Assembly: GCA_963713505.1 (NCBI GenBank)
Contig: CAVQMC010000019.1
Coordinates: forward strand, 1-64,000
Reading direction: 5' to 3'
Origin: CAVQMC01 sp963713505
GTDB taxonomy: Bacteria > Bacteroidota > Ignavibacteria > Ignavibacteriales > Ignavibacteriaceae
DNA: 64,000 bases
The notes beneath the pieces are model-generated. The model worked only from the letters and a program-made list of their open reading frames with translations, searched no databases and was not told where the DNA came from. Within the stretch, counting starts at the first letter, position 1. Every line of letters begins with the position of its first letter. Positions 9,584 to 17,600 of the stretch are shown one piece after another. The translations under genes were made by a program, and so were the position numbers.

Positions 9584-10288
9584 CTAGATTTTACCTTTTA
9601 AATAAGCTTGTCTTTTCTTTTCCGGGAATTTTTCAATTGAATATCTAAGCATTGTGCGCGGCATATTTTTATAACGATTTTTTAAAAATTCTTCTTCTGT
9701 TGCTAAACTTCTTTTTCCGATTTCCCTTAACATCCAGCCGACACCTTTATGAATTAAATCATGTTTATCATTTAATAATATATCACTTATTTTTAGCGAA
9801 TCATCAAACCTATTATCTTTTATAAATGAAAAGGTAGAAAGTATTGCAATTCTTTTTTCCCAGAGTTTTTCTGATTTTGCCAAATTATAAAGGAGTTTTT
9901 TATCCCTGTTTAATAAATAATTTCCAACAATATTCGGTGCGGATAAATCGACTAAATCCCAGTTGTTTATAAACCTTATATTTTTCAAATAGAAATTGAA
10001 AATTTTTTCTTTTTCAGTCTCATTTGCTTTTTCAAACTTTTTTACAAGGATTAATAAAGCTGAAAGTCTTTCTTCATGAATTGGAGATTTCAAAAGTTCC
10101 TGAATTTCTTTTAAGGTTAAATCCAAATTTGTTTTTACAATTGATCTTATAACCGGAACTTTTAAACCAATAAAAATATCACCTTCACCGTATTCTCCTG
10201 GACCGGTTTTAAAAAATCTTTGAAGAATTTTTGCGTGATCTTTTTTTGCTTTGCTGTTTAATTCCTTTCTAAATGATTCAAGACTCAT
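9584..10288 (-). CDS. DNA alkylation repair protein (AlkD-like, HEAT-repeat)
   Basis: A 234-residue, mostly helical protein with an AlkD-type N-terminus ('FFKTGPGEYGEGDIFIGLKV', then 'PVIRSIVK') and the conserved 'NNWDLVDLSAPNIVG' and 'KGVGWMLREIGKR' segments. AlkD proteins stack HEAT-like repeats round DNA and excise N3- or N7-alkylated bases without base flipping. The W-D in NNWDLVDLS matches the Trp/Asp cluster important in AlkD. Only 2 bases separate its ATG from the stop of the upstream alpha/beta hydrolase gene, so the two are probably co-transcribed. Confidence 0.87.
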   Translation of the reverse strand: MSLESFRKELNSKAKKDHAKILQRFFKTGPGEYGEGDIFIGLKVPVIRSIVKTNLDLTLKEIQELLKSPIHEERLSALLILVKKFEKANETEKEKIFNFYLKNIRFINNWDLVDLSAPNIVGNYLLNRDKKLLYNLAKSEKLWEKRIAILSTFSFIKDNRFDDSLKISDILLNDKHDLIHKGVGWMLREIGKRSLATEEEFLKNRYKNMPRTMLRYSIEKFPEKKRQAYLKGKI

Positions 10289-10290
10289 AT

Positions 10291-11289
10291 TTATTTTATT
10301 TCCTCAATTATATTTTTTGCAGTTTCAACAACAAGATCAGGCTGATCAATATGAATATAATGCCCGCTCTTATCTGCAGTAATTAATTTTCCGTTATCGG
10401 AAAGTTTTGATGTTTCAAGTTGAACTTCATTAAATAAACTTTCAATTCTTTCTTTTTTTTCCTTTGTTAGATTATTGAACCGGCTGTCATTAATTCCGTG
10501 TTTAATAACTACCAACGGTATTTTCCCCAAAGATCCGGTATTTCTAATTTGATCATAACTTTTCTTCATAGCTTTCATTTCTCTAACTAAAGTCTTCATA
10601 CTGATTGAATTTAAATAAAAAGCGGTAATGTTTTTTCTTATTTTATCCGGAAGTTTTGTTAAGGATTTTCGAAATTCTACGGGCAGAAATTTTGATTTGT
10701 TTAAAAATCCAGGAATTCCGAAAAAAGACAAAAGTGAAATAATTCTGTTTGAATTCAGACTTTTATTCCATAAGAATTTATTTTCTTTTGGAAATCTATC
10801 TGTTAGTTCATCTTCGTGCATCGGATCAAGCAGAATTAATCCGCCTACTTCACTTGAAAAATTGTTTGTATAATATCTTGCTATCAAACCCCCTAAAGAA
10901 TGACCGATTAAAATGTACGGCGGAAATATTTTTAATTTTACAATCAATTCTCTTAATTCCTGGGATAAATTTTCTATTGATCTGTTCTTGTATGTGGATT
11001 CGCTCCAGCCGTATCCTGGACGATCGAAAGAAATAACATCTGAAATTTTGGAAAGTTTATTCTGAACTTCATTCCATTCCAATGAAGTTCCGCCAATTCC
11101 TGAAATTAAAATTATTGCCGACTCCCCTTCGCCTTTTCTTACAAAATGAAGTTTTCTTTTATTAACTTTTACAAAGTATCCCGGATTACGAAATCTAATT
11201 AAAAAATAGCCTTCAATGAGCTTTTCTAATAAAAATGATATTAGGAATATGCCTACAAAAACAATTATATAGATTGAAACATTGTTCAT
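10291..11289 (-). CDS. Alpha/beta hydrolase with N-terminal membrane anchor
   Basis: A 332-residue protein. Residues 4-22 form a hydrophobic helix (a membrane anchor or uncleaved signal), followed by an alpha/beta-hydrolase domain. Visible features are the oxyanion strand 'LISGIGGTSLEWNEV', 'VISFDRPGYGWSE', the nucleophile elbow GHSLGG with Ser131, LLDPMHEDEL, and a late 'KSGHYIHIDQPDLVVE' that supplies the catalytic His. The acid is probably an Asp in the 'VVIKHGINDSRF' region. The substrate is unknown; ester or lactone hydrolysis is likely. The gene runs straight into alkD. Confidence 0.82.
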   Translation of the reverse strand: MNNVSIYIIVFVGIFLISFLLEKLIEGYFLIRFRNPGYFVKVNKRKLHFVRKGEGESAIILISGIGGTSLEWNEVQNKLSKISDVISFDRPGYGWSESTYKNRSIENLSQELRELIVKLKIFPPYILIGHSLGGLIARYYTNNFSSEVGGLILLDPMHEDELTDRFPKENKFLWNKSLNSNRIISLLSFFGIPGFLNKSKFLPVEFRKSLTKLPDKIRKNITAFYLNSISMKTLVREMKAMKKSYDQIRNTGSLGKIPLVVIKHGINDSRFNNLTKEKKERIESLFNEVQLETSKLSDNGKLITADKSGHYIHIDQPDLVVETAKNIIEEIK

Positions 11290-11342
11290 TTAAATAATGA
11301 AAGAAGTTTTTCAAGGAAAGATTAAAGATAGGAAAACAAAAA

Positions 11343-11936
11343 CTATTTTGGAACCTTGAATATTTTACTGTTGCTGTCGGACCATAAAATAAGCAATGGT
11401 TTACCGATTATTTCATCTTTAGAAACATAGCCGAATTGAGGATCACGGCTGTCGACACTTAGATTTCTATTATCGCCCATTACAAAATATTTGTCAGGCG
11501 GGACAGTGGCTGGACCAAAATTATATTCTTTATGCACAGCATTAAAAACGGCAGCTTCAATGTTGGAAGCATAGCTAACATAATTCTCTTGAAGTATTCT
11601 GCTGTTAACAAAAGTAGTTGAATTTTTGTACTCTACCAAATCATTTGATTTTGCAATTATTCTTTTAATCAAAGGTAGTGATGAATCAGATAGTTCACGA
11701 TTTATAAGAACTATGTCGCCTTTTTTATAATCTAAACCGAATCCTTTGGTTTCAACAAGAATAAAATCACCGGGAGATAAGGTCGGTTCCATAGAGACAT
11801 AGCCTTTCTCAGGTATTTTATAAATTCTATATCCTTTAACTGTATATAGAAAATATCCGGCTGCACCAAGCAGTAATAAAAACATCAGGAATTTTGGAAA
11901 GAGCCCAAGCCCTTTCTTCTTTTTATTCTTGCTCAA
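11343..11936 (-). CDS. lepB: Signal peptidase I
   Basis: A 197-residue type I signal peptidase (S26), cleaving signal peptides on the outer face of the inner membrane. A Lys-rich N-terminus and one transmembrane helix (residues ~13-33) precede the catalytic domain. Box B 'YVSMEPTLSPGDFILVE' supplies nucleophile Ser48, box D 'LPLIKRIIAKSNDLVE' the general base Lys91, and box E 'VMGDNRNLSVDSRDPQFG' is intact. The best start is TTG at 11934-11936, since no ATG lies ahead of the helix. It overlaps the end of the upstream DinB-like gene by 14 bases, which suggests translational coupling. Confidence 0.92.
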   Translation of the reverse strand: MSKNKKKKGLGLFPKFLMFLLLLGAAGYFLYTVKGYRIYKIPEKGYVSMEPTLSPGDFILVETKGFGLDYKKGDIVLINRELSDSSLPLIKRIIAKSNDLVEYKNSTTFVNSRILQENYVSYASNIEAAVFNAVHKEYNFGPATVPPDKYFVMGDNRNLSVDSRDPQFGYVSKDEIIGKPLLILWSDSNSKIFKVPK

Positions 11937-12476
11937 TTACTCCACTCTTTATTTTTTCAATCTGCTTTAAATGATGACTAAAAGTGTTCAAGCAGAAAAT
12001 CCATTGATTGAATAATATTCATATTGCCTGCATATGGATGTTTAAATACATATTTAATAAAATCAGCTTTATCAAATATTCCTAAAACAGTTGTCCAAAT
12101 TTTTTCTAATTTTAATCCATTTATTCGATAATTCATCAAAATCGTATGTTTCCGGTACTTTTTGCAGCAATTTTGGTGCCTTAAAGCGAATAGTTGATTT
12201 AAGTGCTAAATTAAGTAACAATGACCTAAACTTTGAATTTAAACCGGCAATTTTTGCATTGCTACCTTTTTTTAATCCATTTTGGAAAGAAATTAATACC
12301 ACTTGCTCGGTTTTAACTAAATGAAATATAATTTGTAGAATTGACCATTTTTCAGGTTTCGGATTGTAATTTAATTGTTCTATTGAAAGATTTTCTAAGG
12401 ATTTGTAAAGATTTTTTCTTTTATTTTCCAGAATTTCAAGTTTTTCATAAAGGACTGAGTCCAATTCGGATTTCAT
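11923..12476 (-). CDS. DinB-like four-helix-bundle protein (two frameshifts)
   Basis: A DinB/DUF664-type helical bundle. Helices 1-3 are in the first frame: 'NKRKNLYKSLENLSIEQLNY', then 'NPKPEKWSILQIIFHLVKTE', where HLVKTE holds the first likely metal His. The frame ends early at ...DNCFRNI. It continues in another frame as FDKADFIKYVFKHP, MNIIQSMDFLLEHF and then SHHLKQIEKIKSG, the usual last helix with its His pair. Breaks lie near 12085 and near 11982, where TTTT in CACTTTTAGT should be TTT. The rebuilt protein is about 184 residues, normal for DinB-like proteins, and ends inside lepB. Members often bind a metal and act in thiol or stress chemistry; the specific role is unknown. Confidence 0.65.
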
Positions 12477-12556
12477 TTATTTGTTTTAATGAATATATAA
12501 ATATTGTAAAATTTACACAAAATTTCTGCACAATCTAAACGTAGTTCAAAGAAAAA

Positions 12557-12808
12557 TCAAATTGAAAAGTCTAAGTCAGATATTTTTCTTTTGCGATTTA
12601 TACACCTGATAATAAATGACAAACAACAAACCCCGTTTACAAAAAATATTATTCCAATAGAGAATATTTCATGATTGTCGGTTAGATAAAAACCTGCCGT
12701 TAAATTTGAAACCGCTGAAAATAAAAATATAGCTCCGGCTATTCTAAAAAATATATTCGCTTTTTTATTATCAAAATTAATATGCCGATCTCTTTTTATA
12801 TTTTTTAA
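12557..12808 (-). CDS. Possible small two-helix membrane protein without an ATG
   Basis: An open frame of about 83 codons that begins right after the stop of the DUF4476 gene, in the same frame, and ends at TGA 12557-12559. It reads as two hydrophobic helices ('NIFFRIAGAIFLFSAVSNL' and 'FSIGIIFFVNGVCCLSFII') followed by a basic tail (RCINRKRKISDLD), a pattern unlikely in random sequence. No ATG or GTG opens it; a non-standard start, a lost base near its 5' end, or readthrough from DUF4476 are possible. The residue pattern supports coding; the start does not. Confidence 0.4.
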   Translation of the reverse strand, partial: LKNIKRDRHINFDNKKANIFFRIAGAIFLFSAVSNLTAGFYLTDNHEIFSIGIIFFVNGVCCLSFIIRCINRKRKISDLDFSI

Positions 12809-13423
12809 TTAATATTTACTTAGTATTTGTCTCACTTTTTCTTTGTCTTCGGAAAACGATAAAGCATTAATTATTTTGAAAGAATTATATTTATCAATAA
12901 CATAAGGATAAGTAATTTCCACAACTTTAATTTTCCATGCAGAAAATGTAGATTGATCCATTAATGTTACTACCTGATCGACATCAAAATTATTATACTT
13001 TGCCGCCGATTGAAGAACCACAACTTTATTTTCATCAAAACCTTCATTACTTATGCTTGTAACTAAATCTCTAAAATCTTTTTCAGGCATTGGATAAATT
13101 ACAGGAGGAACCGGTTTGCGCTGAACAGGAATTTTTTCCAGAAGTTCATAAATTCTGTTTAATTTTCTTTTTGCTTTTACATAATCCCTTTGACTAAGCC
13201 GAGTTAGATAACCTGATTCCAAAGCATCCAGATTCTCTTTAACTTCATTGATTAAATCTTTGGTTCTGTCATAATCGTTATCTTTATCTTTTGAATAATT
13301 ATTATAATCATGATCCCGATGGTGAGGACTAACAGGCTGCTGAGCATTAATATTGTTTGTAAATGATATTAATACAAATAAGACGAAAAAACCAAGTAAT
13401 GAATTTTTCAATTTTAACTCCAA
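12809..13423 (-). CDS. Secreted DUF4476 domain protein
   Basis: A 204-residue exported protein. Residues 1-27 form a signal peptide ending ...NINAQQ. A polar Asp/Tyr/His/Lys-rich linker follows (about 30-60), then a helical segment, then a C-terminal DUF4476 domain from about residue 110: 'MPEKDFRDLVTSISNEGFDE', then 'NKVVVLQSAAKYNNFDVDQV'. DUF4476 is common in Bacteroidota and relatives and has no known biochemical role. Its promoter region (13424-13648) holds a palindrome shared with the gntR upstream region, so the GntR regulator may control it. Confidence 0.8.
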   Translation of the reverse strand: MELKLKNSLLGFFVLFVLISFTNNINAQQPVSPHHRDHDYNNYSKDKDNDYDRTKDLINEVKENLDALESGYLTRLSQRDYVKAKRKLNRIYELLEKIPVQRKPVPPVIYPMPEKDFRDLVTSISNEGFDENKVVVLQSAAKYNNFDVDQVVTLMDQSTFSAWKIKVVEITYPYVIDKYNSFKIINALSFSEDKEKVRQILSKY

Positions 13424-13627
13424 TATATTTGATCTATTTTCTTAAACAGTAAACAAAATCTATTCCAATGGCAAAATAATTTACTGGTTATTAAAAAGCT
13501 TTTTTTTTAAATAATAGTTTTAGATTTTTTTATTATTATAGGTAATTTTTATCTGCTTAATGAAGAAAAGTAAATCTGAAATAATAAAAGGAATTGGTCA
13601 TTTTCAAAATAAACAACATTATATATA

Positions 13628-13646
13628 GATAATCGATTATCGATAA
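13628..13646. promoter_or_regulatory. Candidate GntR operator, downstream site
   Basis: GATAATCGATTATC at 13628-13641 is a perfect 14-base palindrome. Positions 13635-13646 (GATTATCGATAA) recur exactly upstream of gntR at 14297-14308. The site lies between the gntR stop and the DUF4476 gene and upstream of the latter. FCD-type GntR regulators bind short palindromes and usually regulate themselves. Assignment to this regulator is inference. Confidence 0.45.
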
Positions 13647-13648
13647 AA

Positions 13649-14278
13649 TTATTTATTTTCTATTAGATTTCTCAACAGATCATAATAATTAATAATTTTT
13701 ATAGAAGATTCTGTTATATCATTTTTATTTATTGATTTAACTAATTCCGAATGTAGATCAGATATATTATTTAAATCTTCTTTTTTATTTATAAATCCGG
13801 AGCCTATTTTACCATGCAATTCAAGCAATTTCCAAATATTCAGCATCAATAAGTTATTGTTTGCTTCAATAATAAGGAGATGGAATTTTTCAATTAATTC
13901 CCAAAAAGAACTCGGATCTTTAACTGTTTTATTTATATTCTGACTTTTACTTTTTAATTCATCCGATATTTGCTGCAGCTTACTAAAAGCAGACGAAAGG
14001 GAATATACTTCCAAAGCCTCGCGAATTTGAAATGCTTCTTTGATCTCTTCGGTAGAATAAGTTTTAACTGTAGTTCCGGCATTTGGTTTATGTTCAACAT
14101 AACCCAAAGATTCCAGGCAGCGGATTGCTTCTCTTACCGGTGCCTGACTAGTTCCGAATTCTTTTGCGATAGAAAGTTCTAGTAACTTGTCTCCAGATTT
14201 TAACTCACCAGAAATAATTTGACTTATCAAAATATCTTTTATTTGGTCTTTTAACGAATGTCTTTGAATTTTGCTCAT
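13649..14278 (-). CDS. GntR family transcriptional regulator, FCD (FadR-type) subfamily
   Basis: A 209-residue regulator. Residues ~5-72 are the GntR winged helix: 'LKDQIKDILISQIISGELKS', 'LSIAKEFGTSQAPVREAIRC' and 'LESLGYVEHKPNAGTTVK'. Residues ~80-205 form an all-helical FCD effector-binding domain starting 'FQIREALEVYSL'. FCD regulators sense small organic acids or amino-acid/sugar derivatives; here the effector is unknown. The gene follows the M3 peptidase and cupin genes on the same strand, with a 69-base gap containing a palindrome that could be its operator. Confidence 0.88.
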   Translation of the reverse strand: MSKIQRHSLKDQIKDILISQIISGELKSGDKLLELSIAKEFGTSQAPVREAIRCLESLGYVEHKPNAGTTVKTYSTEEIKEAFQIREALEVYSLSSAFSKLQQISDELKSKSQNINKTVKDPSSFWELIEKFHLLIIEANNNLLMLNIWKLLELHGKIGSGFINKKEDLNNISDLHSELVKSINKNDITESSIKIINYYDLLRNLIENK

Positions 14279-14296
14279 TTTAAGAATTTAATTATT

Positions 14297-14309
14297 GATT
14301 ATCGATAAT
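14297..14309. promoter_or_regulatory. Candidate GntR operator, upstream of gntR
   Basis: ATTATCGATAAT (14298-14309) is a perfect 12-base palindrome lying 20-31 bases upstream of the gntR start. The 12-mer GATTATCGATAA beginning at 14297 is shared exactly with the site at 13635-13646. The position fits autoregulation, and also control of a promoter between cupin and gntR. Confidence 0.45.
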
Positions 14310-14347
14310 ATATAATTAAACAAAATGAAAAGAAAATTATTTCTTTA

Positions 14348-14710
14348 TTATTTATCGCGATGAACAGAATCAGGAGAAAATGCCGGCAGGCAAACAGCAA
14401 TATATTCTGCACCTTCAGGATCCGGAGTGCTGTATTGAATCCATTCTCCTTTTTTTACTAATATTGCTTCGCCTGCATTTATTTGAAAAGTTGCATTTTC
14501 TGTTCTTACAGTTAGGCTGCCTTTTAACACAACTGTAAATTCATCAAACTCTGGTTTTTGTCCGGATTCAATCCATCCTGAAGGACTTGTCATTTTTGCA
14601 ATACTGACTTCAGAATTATTCGAATTTACTCTTCCAAAAAATTCTTCAATTTTTTTAGGTTTGTTTCCCTCTGCTTTTATTACAGTTGGAGATTTAATAT
14701 GTAAAGGCAT
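14348..14710 (-). CDS. Small cupin domain protein
   Basis: A 120-residue single-domain cupin. 'WIESGQKPEFDEFTVVLKGS' corresponds to cupin motif 1 and 'INAGEAILVKKGEWIQYSTP' to motif 2. The metal ligands are atypical: the usual HxH pair of motif 1 is replaced by acidic residues (PEFDEF), resembling EutQ-like or sugar-binding cupins. Metal binding is therefore uncertain. The gene starts 22 bases after the M3 peptidase stop, so the two are probably co-transcribed. No substrate can be named. Confidence 0.75.
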   Translation of the reverse strand: MPLHIKSPTVIKAEGNKPKKIEEFFGRVNSNNSEVSIAKMTSPSGWIESGQKPEFDEFTVVLKGSLTVRTENATFQINAGEAILVKKGEWIQYSTPDPEGAEYIAVCLPAFSPDSVHRDK

Positions 14711-14732
14711 TGAAATCCTTTTATTATAAAAT

Positions 14733-16797
14733 TTAATTGTTGTTATTTAATCCTCGTTTTTCAAGCAGCGGTTCAATTTTAGGTTCGCGGCCTCTGAATC
14801 TTTTATATAAAATCATTGGTTCTTCTGAGTTGCCGGTTGAGAGAATATTTTTTCTAAATGATTCGGCTGTATCTTTATTAAATATTCCTGATTCTTTAAA
14901 AGCTTCATACGCATCAGCATCTAAAACCTCTGCCCAGATATAACTGTAATAACCGGCAGAATATCCATGATAAAAAATATGATTAAAATATGTTGTTCTA
15001 TATCTAGGTGCGATTTCGCGTATCAAACCTATTCTATTTAAGGAATCATTTTCAAATTTTTCAATGTTTATTTCTGTTGAATCTTTGAGAGAATGTAAGT
15101 CCATATCTAAATAGGAAGCGGCTAAATATTCTACAGCAGCAAACCCTTGATTGAAATGAGAAGCATTTTTTATCTTTTCAATTAGTTCATCGGGAATTGT
15201 TTCTCCTGTTTTATAATTTTTTGCATACATTTTAAGAACCTCAGGCTCGGCAGCCCAATTTTCCATAATTTGAGAAGGGAATTCGACAAAATCTCTTGGA
15301 ACTGAAGTGCCGGATATTTTTCTATAAGTACAATTAGATAATAAACTGTGGAGAGTATGTCCGAATTCGTGAAACATTGTTTCAACTTCATCAAATGTCA
15401 GTAATGAAGGTGAATTGGAAGTCGGTTTGGTAAAATTAAAAACATTAACAATAACAGGTGTTATCATTTCACCATCTTTCTTCCATTGTTTTCTGAACGT
15501 ATCCATCCATGCGCCGACACCTTTTCCTGAGCGCTGGAAAATAATCGATATATAAAATTGCAATATGATTTCCGTCCGCTTCTTTTATTTCATAAACAAT
15601 TAAATCTTTATTATATACCGGAATATCTTTTCTTTCTTCAAATGTAATTCCGTATAATTTATTAGCAACTGTAAATAATCCTTCTCTTACATTTTCAAGT
15701 TTGAAGTAAGGACGCAACATTTCATCATCTAAAAAATACTTTTCTTTCTTTAATTTTTCAGCGTAATACCACCAGTCCCACGATTCTAATTTAAATTTTT
15801 CACCTTCTTTGTATATCATTTCCTGGAATAATTCCGCATCCTTTTTTGCTTTAGATAATGCAGGTTTCCACAATTTATTTAGTAGATCATAAACATTTTG
15901 GGAATTTTTAGCGGTCTGATCTTCCAAAGCAAAGTCAGCATAAGTTTTGTGACCTAAAAGATTTGCTTTTTTCACTCTTAAAGAGATCATTTTAGAAGTA
16001 ATCTTTTTATTATCAAATTCATTATTGTTATTGCATCGATTTAAATATCCTTTATAAAGTTTTTCTCTTAAATGTCTTTTTTTAGAATACTGCAGAAAGG
16101 GAAGTAAACTTGGTTTATCAAGTGTAAAAACCCATTTATCTTTTAATCCTTTTTCATTTGCTGTTTCCGCTGCTGCATTCACAGTACTTTCCGGTAAGCC
16201 CTCAAGATCATCTTTGTTATCAATTATCAAAGAGAAATTGTTATTTTCCGCAAGAACGTTTTCGTAAAATTTTAAAGTAAGGATTGATAATTCTTCATTT
16301 ATTTTCCTTAACTTTTTTTTATTTTCTTCTGTAAGATTTGCGCCGTTACGGACAAATTCTTTATAAAATTTTTTTAAAACAGCTCTTTGTTCAGAATTAA
16401 GATTTAGATCATCCTGATTTTCATAAAGACTTTTAATTCTTAAAAACAATTTTTCGTTTAATAAAATATCATCTTCATGCTTCGATAAAAGGGGAGAAAC
16501 TTCTCTGGCAATTTTTTGAATTTCATCGTTCGTATCGGCTGAATTAATATTGTTAAAAATGTCTGAAACATTGTGAAGTAATTCTCCGCTTTTATCTAAA
16601 TCTTCTACAGTGTTTTGAAAAGTAGGCTCTTCTGAATTATTCGTAATTTCTTCTATTTCCTTTAAATGTTTTTTTATGCCCTCCTCAAAAGCTGGAAGAA
16701 AATGTTTCGCTTCAATTTTATCAAACGGCGGTACATTGAAAAGAGTATTAAATTCATTTATTAAAGGATTATTGATCTGATTTAATGATCTGGGCAT
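14733..16797 (-). CDS. dcp: M3 family zinc oligopeptidase, peptidyl-dipeptidase Dcp-like (one frameshift)
   Basis: The joined protein is about 688 residues, normal for Dcp/OpdA (about 680). The N-terminal half has the Dcp-style 'PTFQNTVEDLDKSGELLHNV' and a long helical region. The C-terminal half has the zinc motif FHEFGHTLH (His-Glu-x-x-His), 'FVEFPSQIMENWA', which supplies the downstream Glu ligand, and the late 'YFNHIFYHGYSAGYYSYIWA' that helps bind substrate. The frame breaks near 15535: 'HIAILYIDYFP' must join 'RSGKGVGAWMDTFRKQW', and removing one A from TTTTCCAGCGC restores it. The ATG at 16795-16797 is preferred over the TTG three codons upstream. No signal peptide is seen, so it probably degrades peptides in the cytoplasm. 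Confidence 0.9.
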
Positions 16798-17221
16798 AAT
16801 TTTCAATTAAAATTTACTTATAGAATTTTAGTTTTAACTAGCATCAAAAAGGAAGTAATAATTTTTCTAATTTATACTTTAAGATTTAATGACACAAAAA
16901 CCCCAAATAATTTTATTTATACAAATTTAAGATTTTTTAAGCACATTATTCAAAATCATATAAATTATTAACAGTGTTAATGATTTATATTGAATTTATT
17001 AGAACATATAAAAATATTTTTTATTTAATTATGATTTTATTCATAAGATTCACTTTTATTAAAAATTCTTTAAGTAAGTAAATTTCTTTTAGATTTAAGA
17101 ACATTATTAATTTTTAATCTTTCTTTTAATATTTCTTCATAAACACTTTCTAACTTTTCCTTGAAAGTTTTAAATAATTTCTAGTTAATAACTTAAATTC
17201 CGAATGAGGAGGAATTAAAGA
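16798..17221. other. Divergent intergenic region, no gene seen
   Basis: About 424 bases between the start of the M3 peptidase gene (minus) and the lysine-rich protein gene (plus). It is very AT-rich, with no coding pattern in either strand and no tRNA-like structure recognised. It must contain two divergent promoters. The right end carries a strong Shine-Dalgarno sequence (GAGGAGGAATTAAAGA) ahead of the ATG at 17222. Confidence 0.6.
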
Positions 17222-17536
17222 ATGAAAACACGATTTTTAACATTGGCTTTAGCAATTGTGTTTATGTTTACGGCTGGAATTAGCATCTCATATGCTCAGC
17301 AGAAAGAAACTAAAAAGGAAACCAAAACAACAGTGGCTCATGTAAAAAACATGAAAGTTAAAAAAACTAACGCTGCTATGAAATCTACAAAAAAGGCTAA
17401 TAAAGAAACCAAAACCATTCACAAAATGCATACAAAAACAGCAAAAACGATGAAGAAGGAAATGAAAAAAAGTGAACCGGTTAAAAAGTCCCGGAAAGAG
17501 ATGAAAAAAGAAGTAAAAAAGGAAGTAAAGAAATAA
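17222..17536 (+). CDS. Lysine-rich exported small protein
   Basis: A 104-residue protein. Residues 1-25 are a clear signal peptide (hydrophobic core LTLALAIVFMFTAG, cleavage after SYA). The remaining ~79 residues are almost only Lys, Thr, Glu, Met, Ala and Val, built of loose repeats such as KKETKKETK, MKSTKKANKETK and KKEVKKEVKK, with no aromatic residue after the signal. It is expected to be a basic, disordered periplasmic or surface protein, perhaps a polyanion (nucleic acid or LPS) binder; this is inference. It has a strong Shine-Dalgarno sequence and its own terminator, so it is probably a well-expressed single gene. No family recognised. Confidence 0.75.
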   Translation: MKTRFLTLALAIVFMFTAGISISYAQQKETKKETKTTVAHVKNMKVKKTNAAMKSTKKANKETKTIHKMHTKTAKTMKKEMKKSEPVKKSRKEMKKEVKKEVKK

Positions 17537-17556
17537 ATTTTTAGTCCCCCATCATC

Positions 17557-17590
17557 AAAAAAGGCGGTTTAAATTTGGCCGCCTTTTTTT
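17557..17590 (+). terminator. Rho-independent terminator
   Basis: A GC stem GGCGG (17563-17567) pairs with CCGCC (17579-17583). It is extended by A-run/T-run pairing (AAAAAA ... TTTTTTT) with the T-run at 17584-17590. It ends the lysine-rich protein transcript. The flanking A-run makes it work in the other direction as well, for the convergent transporter gene. Confidence 0.88.
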
Positions 17591-17600
17591 ATTTTAAATG

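Noticed and set aside
16798..17221. Small RNA or tRNA gene in the largest intergenic gap.
   Set aside because: No cloverleaf, terminator or conserved RNA element was recognised; only AT-rich sequence.
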